64,000 nucleotides of DNA from Streptomyces diastatochromogenes (GTDB lineage Bacteria; Actinomycetota; Actinomycetes; Streptomycetales; Streptomycetaceae). A program made the position numbers and the translations under genes. Shown piece by piece: positions 1 through 7,822 of the stretch. Below the pieces are notes generated by a model that was given only the letters and a program-made list of their open reading frames with translations, was not told the DNA's origin and made no database searches. The stretch spans positions 96,443 to 160,442 of the forward strand of contig NZ_MCGQ01000004.1 of the NCBI RefSeq assembly GCF_002242805.1. Direction: 5' to 3'. Numbering within the stretch: position 1 is the stretch's first letter; each line of letters opens with the position of its first letter.

Positions 1-189
1 TGCTTCGCCTCCGTGGCTCGATGTGGAGGTTCGGTGAAGCGGTCCTGATAATCGCAGGCAGGTACGAATCGTGCACCGCTTTTGGCCCGTGACGCACAGG
101 GTGTTGTGCACTCGTTATGCCTGGACTGTGCCCGTGTCCCAGTCATCCCTTACATCCGATGTGTTCCATCGGCGCGCTGAGATGTCCAT

Positions 190-1836
190 ATGCTTCAGAA
201 TTCCCCTAAAATTGGGCATTCTTCGCATGTGGTGACCTTGGACGTACGGCCTCAGCTGCTCGACACACTCTCCGCGCTGCGCGACCGTGTCGCCGCCGCA
301 CGCTTTCCGCTGCCCCTGGCGGGGGCCCCACGCGCGCGTGCGAACCGCGACGAACTACTGGCGCAGCTCGACGACTACCTGCTGCCCCGGCTGCGGGAGC
401 CCGAGGCGCCCCTGCTGGCCGTCGTCGGCGGTTCCACCGGGGCCGGCAAGTCGACTCTCGTGAACTCCCTTGTGGGGCGCCGGGTCAGCGAGGCGGGCGT
501 GCTGCGGCCGACGACCCGCACACCGGTGCTGGTATGCCATCCGGAGGACCATCATTGGTTCAGCGCCATGCGCGTCCTCCCCGACCTCACCCGCGTGTGG
601 GTGCCTGACCAGGAGCCGGGTGACGACCTCCTGTCCTCCGGCAGGGACCACGCGCGCGTGCTGCGCGTCGAGACCGCCGACACCCTCCCGCGCGGGTTCG
701 CCCTGCTCGACGCCCCCGACATCGACTCCCTGGTCGCCGACAACCGCGTCCTGGCCGCCCAGCTGATCTGCGCCGCCGACGTCTGGGTCATGGTCACCAC
801 CGCCGCCCGCTACGCCGACGCCGTCCCCTGGCATCTGCTGCGCACCGCCAAGGAGTACGGCGCCACCCTGGTGACCGTCCTCGACCGCGTGCCCCACCAG
901 GTCGTCTCCGAGGTCTCCCGCCAGTACGGCGCCCTGCTCACCAAGGCCGGTCTCGGCGACGTACCCCGCTTCACCGTGCCCGAGCTGCCCGAATCGGCCT
1001 GGGGCGGCGGCCTGCTCCCCGCCACCGCCGTGGCGGCCCTGCGGACCTGGCTCGTCCACCACGCCCAGGACTCCACGGCCCGCCAGCACGTCATGGCCCG
1101 CACGGCGCACGGCCTCCTCGACTCGCTGACGTCGCGCCTGCCCGAGCTGGCCAGCGCCACCGCCGCCCAGTACGCGGCCGCCCTCCGGCTCACCTCCGCC
1201 GTCGACAGCGCGTACGACAGCGAGCACGCGCGCGTGCGCGGCCGACTGCAGTCCGGGGCCGTGCTCGCCGGGGACGCCCTCAAGCGCTGGCGCGCCTTCC
1301 CCCTCGACTGCACCCCCGGCGAGCTGCTGGACTCCCTCGTGGAGAGCCTGGCCGCGCTGCTGCTGTGCTCTGTCACCGCCGCCGACGAGCGCGTCGACGA
1401 GGCCTGGCGGCGCGAGCCTGCCGCGGGTGCCCCCGGGCTCGCCGACCGGCAACCCAGCCTGGAGAGCGCCGAGCACCGCATCGGGATCGCCGTACGGCGC
1501 TGGCGGCGGGAGCTGGAGGAGTACGCCGAGGACGAAGTACGGGAACTCGAGCGCAGCATCGCCCCCGACGCCGAGGTCGTCGCCGCCCTGGTCGCCACCG
1601 TGCTGCTGGGCGGGCGCCGGGCGCGCAACGCGGGCGAGGGGCTCGCCGAGCGGATCAGCGCCCACGGCGCGCTGCGGCTGCGCGACCGGGCCGGGCGCCT
1701 ACTGACCGAACACGTCGACCGCGTCATGCACACCGAACGCGAGCGGCGCCTCGCCCCGCTCGACGCCCTGGACGTCCAGGCCGAGCCCCAGGCCGAACTC
1801 ATCGCCGCGCTGTCCGTACTGCAGAAGGAGAGGTGA
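190..1836 (+). CDS. dynamin-like GTPase, first of a tandem pair
   Basis: Predicted cytoplasmic P-loop GTPase of the dynamin/YfjP type, 548 aa. The Walker A motif [10 protein letters not shown] lies at residues 80-89, RPTT follows near 107 as a possible switch I, LLDAPDID near 175 is the G3 region and VLDRV near 235 stands in for the G4 motif. The C-terminal half is helical and rich in Arg, Glu and Ala, as in stalk regions of this family. A second GTPase begins 4 nt after the stop, so the two are almost certainly co-translated and may form a heteromer. The start is uncertain: the ATG at 190 has a weak ribosome site, and a -10-like TAAAAT at 207-212 would favour GTG 229 or 232. The cellular target is unknown. 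Confidence 0.85.
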   Translation: MLQNSPKIGHSSHVVTLDVRPQLLDTLSALRDRVAAARFPLPLAGAPRARANRDELLAQLDDYLLPRLREPEAPLLAVVGGSTGAGKSTLVNSLVGRRVSEAGVLRPTTRTPVLVCHPEDHHWFSAMRVLPDLTRVWVPDQEPGDDLLSSGRDHARVLRVETADTLPRGFALLDAPDIDSLVADNRVLAAQLICAADVWVMVTTAARYADAVPWHLLRTAKEYGATLVTVLDRVPHQVVSEVSRQYGALLTKAGLGDVPRFTVPELPESAWGGGLLPATAVAALRTWLVHHAQDSTARQHVMARTAHGLLDSLTSRLPELASATAAQYAAALRLTSAVDSAYDSEHARVRGRLQSGAVLAGDALKRWRAFPLDCTPGELLDSLVESLAALLLCSVTAADERVDEAWRREPAAGAPGLADRQPSLESAEHRIGIAVRRWRRELEEYAEDEVRELERSIAPDAEVVAALVATVLLGGRRARNAGEGLAERISAHGALRLRDRAGRLLTEHVDRVMHTERERRLAPLDALDVQAEPQAELIAALSVLQKER

Positions 1837-1839
1837 CCG

Positions 1840-4167
1840 GTGACCGCCGTCACTGACCACGACCACACGGACCACACGGACCACATGGATCGCATGGAAC
1901 ACATGGAGTACGCGGAGCACTCGGAGCACGCGGAGGGGGCCGGGGGAGTGGAGCCCGGCCTCGGGGGCAAGGGCGAGTTGGGCGACGGCCTTCCGCACGG
2001 TGACAGACTTCCGCTCGGCGACAGCCTCCCGCTGGTGGACGGTCGCTCCGGGGACGGTCTTCCGGGACAGGGCCCGGGCCCGGAGGGGCACCGTGCCGAG
2101 GCAACCGACACGGACGCCGAAGCCGTAGCAGAGGCCGGCGCCGCGGAACGGGACGCCGATACGGACGGCGAGCTGCACGCGCGCGTACTGGAGAAGCGCG
2201 GGGAGAGCGAGTGGCACGCGTGGGTTCCCCAGGAGCGCAAGGAGAGTGAGCCCCACGCGCGCGTACCCGAGCCGAACGGGGACGGGGACGGGGACGGAGA
2301 CGGGGAGCCGCACGCGCGCGTGAAGACCTCCGGAGCCGGTGTCGATGCCGATGCCGACAGTGGACAGCGCACCGGCCCCAAGGATGCCGAAACCCCCGGC
2401 CCCGGCCCTGCCTCCGACGCGGACCCCGACTCCGACCCCGACCCCGCCGACGCCTGGGACGACGGGCTCATCGCACGCCGCGTGACCGAGAGCACCGCCG
2501 CCGCCCTCGCCGCCGAGCGCGCCTCCGTACTGGAGACCCCCTCGCGCGGCGCGGGCAGCTACACCCCCGCACCCCTGGCGTACGACGGCCCCCTGCGCTC
2601 CCGTCTCGACGCCCTGCGTGAACTCGTCGGCCTCTCCCGCACCCGCCTGGACACCCGCACCCTTGCCGAGGCGGGCCGGGTCCTGGACGAGGCGACTGCC
2701 CGCCGCAAGCTCTCCGGGCGGCACACCGTCGTCGCCATCGCGGGTGCTACCGGCAGCGGAAAGTCTCAGCTGTTCAACGCGCTCGCCGGAGTGGCCATTT
2801 CGGAGACCGGTGTACGGCGCCCGACCACCGCGGCGCCGATCGCGTGCAGTTGGAGCGACGGCGCGGCGAGTCTCATCGACCGGCTCGGCATCCCAGGGCG
2901 ACTGCGCCGGCGCCCGGTGCAGAGCGCGGAGGCCGAGGGGCAGCTGCGTGGGCTGGTCCTGATCGACCTGCCCGACCACGACTCGGCGGCCGTGGAGCAC
3001 CGTACGCAGGTCGACCGGATCCTGAAGCTGGTCGACGCGGTCATCTGGGTGGTCGACCCCGAGAAGTACGCGGACGCCGTACTGCACGAGCGCTATCTGC
3101 GGCCCATGGCCGGCCACGCGGAGGTCATGTTCGTCGTCCTCAACCAGATCGACCGGCTGCCCGGGGAGGCCGCCGACCAGGTCCTGGACGATCTGCGCCG
3201 ACTGCTCGACGAGGACGGCGTCGCGCTCGGCGAGTACGGCGAACCGGGCGCCACCGTGCTCGCGCTGTCCGCACTCACCGGCGACGGCGTCGCCGAACTG
3301 CGCGAGTCGCTCGGCGAGTTCGTGACGGAGCGCGGTGCGGCGGCCCGCCGGGTCGAGGCCGACGTGGACGCCGCGGCGGAGCAGCTGCGGCCCGTCTACG
3401 CCACCGGCCGGCGCGTCGGCCTCAGCGAGGAGGCGCGGGAGGAGTTCGCCGCCCGGCTCGCGGCCGCCGTGGGCGCCACCGCGGCCGGCGAGGCCGCCGA
3501 ACGCGCCTGGATGCGCAATGCCAACCGCGCCTGCGGCACGCCCTGGCTGCGGCTGTGGCGCTGGTACCAGGACCGTGGCGGACCGACGACGGGGCGGGTC
3601 CGGGTGCGCGCCCAGACGGACGAGGAGGCCACGGCCCGCCAGCGGGTCGAACAGGCGGTCCGTACGGTCGCCGACCGCGCCTCGGCGGGTCTGCCGACGC
3701 CGTGGGCGGCGGCGGTGCGCGAGGCGGCCGTACGCGGCTCCCAGGGGCTGTCCGAGACGCTGGACGAGCTGGCGGCGCGGGCCGGGATGCCGCCGGGCAG
3801 GCCGCCCCGCCCGGGGTGGTGGCCGGTGGCCGTGCTGGTCCAGGCGGCCATGACCCTGCTGCAGATCGTGGGCGGCCTGTGGCTGGTGGGCCAGATCGCC
3901 GGGGCCATGGCGCCCAACCTGGGCGTGCCGGTGCTGCTGATGGTGTGCGGGATCGTCGGCGGGCCGCTCGTGGAGTGGGGCTGCCGGATGGCGGCGCGGG
4001 GGCCGGCCCGCCGGTACGGCATGGAGGCGGAACGGCGGCTGCGGGAGGCGGCCTCGAGCTGCGGCCGGGCCCGGGTGCTCGATCCGGTGGCGGCGGAGCT
4101 GCTGCGGTACCGGGAGGTACGGGAGCAGTACGGGCGGGTGATCCGGAGCGGGGCCGGGGTGGGGTGA
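1840..4167 (+). CDS. YfjP-like GTPase with His-rich head and C-terminal membrane hairpin
   Basis: Second GTPase of the pair, 775 aa, starting at a GTG behind GAAGGAGAGG. The first 215 or so residues are low complexity: a His/Asp/Glu-rich head (repeated DH and EH units), then acidic Gly/Pro-rich sequence with HARV or HAWV recurring about every 10-20 residues. The G domain follows: GATGSGKSQ near residue 303, IDLPDHDS near 374 and NQID near 434. Two hydrophobic segments at about 657-712 should insert in the membrane. Coupling to the upstream GTPase suggests a membrane-anchored partner, as in bacterial dynamin pairs. That role is inference. The head is too biased to align. Confidence 0.85.
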   Translation: MTAVTDHDHTDHTDHMDRMEHMEYAEHSEHAEGAGGVEPGLGGKGELGDGLPHGDRLPLGDSLPLVDGRSGDGLPGQGPGPEGHRAEATDTDAEAVAEAGAAERDADTDGELHARVLEKRGESEWHAWVPQERKESEPHARVPEPNGDGDGDGDGEPHARVKTSGAGVDADADSGQRTGPKDAETPGPGPASDADPDSDPDPADAWDDGLIARRVTESTAAALAAERASVLETPSRGAGSYTPAPLAYDGPLRSRLDALRELVGLSRTRLDTRTLAEAGRVLDEATARRKLSGRHTVVAIAGATGSGKSQLFNALAGVAISETGVRRPTTAAPIACSWSDGAASLIDRLGIPGRLRRRPVQSAEAEGQLRGLVLIDLPDHDSAAVEHRTQVDRILKLVDAVIWVVDPEKYADAVLHERYLRPMAGHAEVMFVVLNQIDRLPGEAADQVLDDLRRLLDEDGVALGEYGEPGATVLALSALTGDGVAELRESLGEFVTERGAAARRVEADVDAAAEQLRPVYATGRRVGLSEEAREEFAARLAAAVGATAAGEAAERAWMRNANRACGTPWLRLWRWYQDRGGPTTGRVRVRAQTDEEATARQRVEQAVRTVADRASAGLPTPWAAAVREAAVRGSQGLSETLDELAARAGMPPGRPPRPGWWPVAVLVQAAMTLLQIVGGLWLVGQIAGAMAPNLGVPVLLMVCGIVGGPLVEWGCRMAARGPARRYGMEAERRLREAASSCGRARVLDPVAAELLRYREVREQYGRVIRSGAGVG

Positions 4168-4768
4168 GGTTGGCCGGGGCCGGTCGTCGGGGTCGGGTGA
4201 GGCTGGCGGGGGAGGTGAGCCCGGCGTGGGTGGTTGAGGGGCCGGAGGTGGAAGCCGGCTGGCGCCGGGCAGTCGGGGTCGGATGAGGCTGCTGGCGGGG
4301 AGAGGCGAGCCCGGCGGCGGTGGTCGAGGGGCCAGGGTGGGATGAAGCCGGCCGGCGCCGGGCCGTCGGGGCCGGATGAGGCTGGCGGGAAGAGGCGAGC
4401 CCGGCGGGGCTGGTTGAGAGGCCGGGGTGGGATGAAGCCGGCCGGCGCCGAGCCGTCGGCATCGAGTGACCCCGGCGAGGGTGGGTGAGGCGCCGGGGAA
4501 CACGTTGGCCACTCGTTCGGGTGAGGGGATTTTCCACAGGCGGCTGGCCGTCCACAGCGCTCAGCGGGCTCGGCCCGGCGGAGGCAGTCTGGTGCCACGG
4601 CGATCGCGTCGCACGTCCGACGAGTGGAGGGCGGGCGGCGCCGGCGATCGGCGTGTCGGGAGCCGGTGTGCGCGGATCGGGTGCGCCGGCGCGGCAGACG
4701 CAGCCGTACGGGAGGGGCCCGTACGCGTGTCAGCCCGGTCGAAGGGCCGGGTGAGGGAGGGGTTCGCG
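4168..4768. other. 601-bp noncoding interval before the SSB gene
   Basis: No convincing gene lies here. The left half is a tandem repeat annotated separately. The right half (about 4471-4768) is G-rich and presumably holds the promoter for the SSB-like gene, but I see no clear -35/-10 pair. Open frames across the repeat encode only period-31 low-complexity peptide and have no good ribosome site. Confidence 0.5.
4190..4470. repeat. imperfect tandem repeat, about 90-bp period, three copies
   Basis: The unit starts near GTCGGGTGAGGCTG and includes GAGGCGAGCCCGGCG and GGTGGGATGAAGCCGG. The GATGAG or GGTGAG landmark ends at about 4200, 4286 and 4379, with a degraded fourth boundary near 4469, giving spacings of 86, 93 and 90 bp. 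The second and third units are the most alike. It sits downstream of the GTPase pair and upstream of the SSB-like gene. Confidence 0.75.
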
Positions 4769-5317
4769 ATGAACGAGACCGTGGTGTGCGTGGTGGGCAA
4801 CGTGGCGACGCGGCCGGTGTACCGGGAGCTGTCGGCGGGCCCGTCGGCGCGGTTCCGGCTGGCGGTGACCTCGCGGTACTGGGACCGGGAGAAGAGCGCC
4901 TGGACGGACGGGCACACCAACTTCTTCACGGTGTGGGCCAACCGCCAGCTCGCCGTCAACGTGGCGGCGTCGGTGGAGGTGGGGCAGCCCGTCGTGGTCC
5001 AAGGGCGGCTGAAGGTGCGCTCGGAGGTGCGCGAGGGGCAGCAGAACTGGGCGTCGGCCGACATCGACGCGGTGGCCATCGGCCACGACCTGGCGCGGGG
5101 CACCGCCCTCTTCCGCCGCGCGGCCAGGCCGGAGGCGCCCGCGGCGGTACGCCCGGAGCCGGCCTGGGAGACACCGCTCGCGGCCGGACGCCCGGAGCCG
5201 ACCTGGGAGACACCGTCCGCGGCGGCAAGCCCGGAGCCCAGCTGGGAGACACCACTCGCCGAAGCCCCGGCCGGAGATCTGGCCCAACAGCACCCCGAAC
5301 CAGCGGTGGTGACGTGA
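4769..5317 (+). CDS. SSB-family single-stranded DNA-binding protein
   Basis: 182-aa protein starting at ATG 4769 behind GGGAGGGG. Residues 1-115 form an SSB-type OB fold: MNETVVCVVGNVATRPVYRE opens it, and NFFTVWANRQLAVNVAASV with VVVQGRLKVR mark the later strands. The C-terminal tail contains three PEPxWETP units (PEPAWETP, PEPTWETP, PEPSWETP) and does not end in the acidic DDDIPF-type tip that recruits partners in classical SSBs. It is therefore more like an accessory Streptomyces SSB than the housekeeping copy. Association with the GTPase pair is positional only, because 600 bp of repeat-bearing DNA separates them. Confidence 0.85.
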   Translation: MNETVVCVVGNVATRPVYRELSAGPSARFRLAVTSRYWDREKSAWTDGHTNFFTVWANRQLAVNVAASVEVGQPVVVQGRLKVRSEVREGQQNWASADIDAVAIGHDLARGTALFRRAARPEAPAAVRPEPAWETPLAAGRPEPTWETPSAAASPEPSWETPLAEAPAGDLAQQHPEPAVVT

Positions 5318-5615
5318 CGTAAGTCGAGCCGCCGCCGGTTCCGTCGGCGCTGTCCGCCCGGGTCCTGGCCGAGCTGCGGCTTGTCGGCGCATGCGTTCCG
5401 AACACCCCCACCGAATGGGTGGATTTGTCGATAAGCCCAGCTCACATCCCGTCCAGGCGATAACGATTCCGGATCGGATCGGCTATCAGACGATCTGACC
5501 GGCCGGGCGAGGTCCGCGTGATCCATAGGATGCCCGGCATGCCCCTCGGGGCTTGCCGATTCTGCTGGTGGGACCGTCCCCCACGTCCAACGGGTCCTGC
5601 TCGAAGGGGAATTCT
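5318..5615. other. intergenic region before the LAXTG surface protein
   Basis: Noncoding 298 bp. It contains the overlapping dyad-like run GATTCCGGATCGGATCGG near 5466-5483 and relatively AT-rich sequence near 5455-5495, so the promoter of the surface-protein gene probably lies here. I could not assign -35 and -10 boxes with confidence. Confidence 0.3.
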
Positions 5616-7025
5616 GTGCTTGCTGCGTTCTCTGGGTTTCCTCGGTCCGCCCAAGTGGCCCGCCTAGGCGCCGTGACGCTGGTGTCCGGCGTGGTGGCCG
5701 CGGGTGTGCTGGCCGGCTCCGGCATGGCCGTGGCCGAGGGGACTCCGCAGACCCAGGGCGGTGCGACGGCCACGATCAACGGTCTGAAGACCTACGGCGA
5801 GGCCGTGATCCACGAGGACGGCGGCGACCAGCGGGTGGCCGCGGGTCTGTTCGAGATGTCCGTGGACGGCGGCGGCACCCTGCAGACGTACTGCGTCGAC
5901 CTCCACAACCCCACCCAGCGCGACGCCCGCTACCAGGAGACACCCTGGAGCGGCACCTCGCTGGGCACCAACAAGGACGCTGGCCGGATCCGCTGGATCC
6001 TGCAGAACTCCTACCCCCAGGTGAACGACCTCGCCGCGCTCGCCCGGAAGGCGGGCGCGAGCGGACTGACCGAGCAGGACGCGGCGGCCGGCACCCAGGT
6101 GGCCATCTGGCGCTACTCGGACGGGGCGAAGGTCGACGCCGTCGACCCGCAGGCCGAGAAGCTGGCCGACTACCTGCAGAAGAGTGCCCGCGGCACCGCC
6201 GAGCCGCAGGCCTCGCTGACCCTGGACCCGCCCGCGGTCTCCGGCCACCCCGGTGATCTGCTCGGCCCGGTGACCGTGCACACCGACGCGGACAGCGTGA
6301 CGGTGAGCCCGCCCGCGGACGCGGCCGCCAGCGGGGTGCGGATCATCGACCGGACCGGCAAGGTGATCACGTCGGCGAAGGACGGCAGCCAGCTGTTCTT
6401 CGACATCCCCGAGGACGCGGCGGACGGGTCGGCGCAGCTGACCGTGCAGGCGTCGACCACCGTGCCGGTGGGCCGGGCCTTCGCCTCCGAGAGCCGCAGC
6501 CAGACTCAGATCCTGGCCGGCTCCAGCGAGTCCACGGTCTCCGCGACCGCGAGTGCCACCTGGGCGGACAAGGGCGCCCTACCGGCGGTGTCGGCCAGGA
6601 CGAACTGCGCCAAGGGCGGCGTGGACATCACCGCGGTCAACAAGGGCGACCAGCCCTTCACCTTCGAGCTGATGGGAGCCGAGCACACCATCCCCGCGGG
6701 CGCCACCCGCACGGTGACGGTCCCGCTCCAGGAGGACCAGCCCTACGACTTCACGATCACCGGTCCGAACGGCTTCAGCCACCGCTTCACCGGCCTCCTC
6801 GACTGCAGAACCCAGGGCACGCTGACCACCAAGACCACCCAGACCCTCAGCGAGCCCAGCCCGGCCACGGTCGGCGGCATCACCACCCCGCCCGACACCG
6901 ACCTCGCCGCCACGGGCGGTTCCGCGATCACCCCGATGATCGCCGGAGTGGCCATCGGCCTGGTGGTGATCGGTGGCGCGGTCCTGGTCTTCCTGCGCCG
7001 CAAGGAGACGCCCACGGGGGAGTAG
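5616..7025 (+). CDS. thioester-domain (TQXA) surface protein with LAXTG sorting signal
   Basis: 469-aa secreted, cell-wall-anchored protein. GTG 5616 is chosen because GAAGGGG precedes it and it gives a clean signal peptide (about residues 1-38, with hydrophobic VTLVSGVVAAGVLAGSGMAV). Residues 45-190 match a thioester domain: Cys93 in TYCVDL and Gln161 in the TQVAIW motif would form an internal Cys-Gln bond that can couple covalently to host or surface amines. Beta-rich repeats follow. The tail has LAATG at 430-434, a membrane helix and RRK, the class E sortase signal of streptomycetes. No sortase gene is in the window. Confidence 0.9.
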   Translation: MLAAFSGFPRSAQVARLGAVTLVSGVVAAGVLAGSGMAVAEGTPQTQGGATATINGLKTYGEAVIHEDGGDQRVAAGLFEMSVDGGGTLQTYCVDLHNPTQRDARYQETPWSGTSLGTNKDAGRIRWILQNSYPQVNDLAALARKAGASGLTEQDAAAGTQVAIWRYSDGAKVDAVDPQAEKLADYLQKSARGTAEPQASLTLDPPAVSGHPGDLLGPVTVHTDADSVTVSPPADAAASGVRIIDRTGKVITSAKDGSQLFFDIPEDAADGSAQLTVQASTTVPVGRAFASESRSQTQILAGSSESTVSATASATWADKGALPAVSARTNCAKGGVDITAVNKGDQPFTFELMGAEHTIPAGATRTVTVPLQEDQPYDFTITGPNGFSHRFTGLLDCRTQGTLTTKTTQTLSEPSPATVGGITTPPDTDLAATGGSAITPMIAGVAIGLVVIGGAVLVFLRRKETPTGE

Positions 7026-7114
7026 CCCGCAGGGGAGTAAGGGAGACGCCCACGGGCGAGTGACGGACACCGCGGCGAACCACGCCCGCCGGCGGCCTGC
7101 GGCAGGATTGAGCG

Positions 7115-7648
7115 GTGCCTACCAAGTCGGACAAGATCGAGCTGAGCGAACACGAACTTCGTGAGATCACGGGCTACGCGGCCGACTGTGCGCGCCGGGC
7201 GCTGTCGATCTTCGAAGAGAGCTTTCCCGCTGACACGCGCCCTCGCGAGGCCATCGACGCGGCAGACGCCTTCGCCGCGGGCGGCCGGCGCACGGGGGCG
7301 CTGCGGCAGCGGGGGTGGGCCGCGTTCAGGGCGGCTCAGGAAGCCGCTTCACCGGCCGCGGAGGACGCGGCCCGAGCGGCCTGCCATGCGGCCGCTGCCG
7401 CGTATCTGCATCCCCTGGCGGACGCTCATCAGGTGAAGCACATTCTCGGTGCGGCCGCGCATGCGGCACGAGCGGAGGAGCTGGCATCCGGAGAAGACCG
7501 GGGTGTCACCGCGGGGACCCTTGAATGGGCGCGTCAGCACGCACCGGCGGCGGTCACCGAGGTGCTCGGCCGCCTGCCCGCCGCGCCTCCCGGCGGCGGG
7601 CGCGTGGGGGAGTTCATCCGCGACCTGGACGCCGCGCTCCGCGTCTGA
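7115..7648 (+). CDS. Imm5-like putative immunity protein
   Basis: 177-aa cytoplasmic, all-helical, Ala-rich protein starting at GTG 7115. It matches a family known from streptomycetes as Imm5-like putative immunity proteins and often mislabelled SbcC. The recognisable stretches are LREITGYAADCARRALSIFE, RPREAIDAADAFAAG and AAYLHPLADAHQVKHILGAA. In toxin systems such proteins neutralise a cognate polymorphic toxin. No toxin gene is adjacent, so the partner is unknown or absent. Function rests on family resemblance only. Confidence 0.7.
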   Translation: MPTKSDKIELSEHELREITGYAADCARRALSIFEESFPADTRPREAIDAADAFAAGGRRTGALRQRGWAAFRAAQEAASPAAEDAARAACHAAAAAYLHPLADAHQVKHILGAAAHAARAEELASGEDRGVTAGTLEWARQHAPAAVTEVLGRLPAAPPGGGRVGEFIRDLDAALRV

Positions 7649-7822
7649 GAGCCCCCCACAGCCGGCTTCGGAGGGGTCGGCAACCGCTTGTGCCTCTGTT
7701 CACGCCCACCCCAGGAGCCAAACAAGCTGACACACAGGTAAAGTCCGACCACCTATTAGGAGAACATCCGTACGCACCGGCTTCCGAACCGCGGCCATCT
7801 GAGCGCGCCGGTCGGCGAGTCC

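Noticed and set aside
1..189. Possible promoter or upstream gene end at the left edge
   Set aside because: No coding frame or convincing -35/-10 pair could be supported in the leading 189 bp.
4234..4488. 84-codon frame in the tandem repeat
   Set aside because: It only reflects the 93-bp repeat period (31 codons). No ribosome site, and the frame drifts where spacing is 86 or 90 bp.
1699..4512. 937-codon minus-strand open frame opposite the second GTPase
   Set aside because: Antisense to a GTPase with intact motifs. Composition is Pro/Arg/Gly-biased with no domain.
4530..4538. TTTTCCACA, close to a DnaA box
   Set aside because: Single isolated near-match with no cluster and no dnaA or dnaN nearby, so no origin is claimed.
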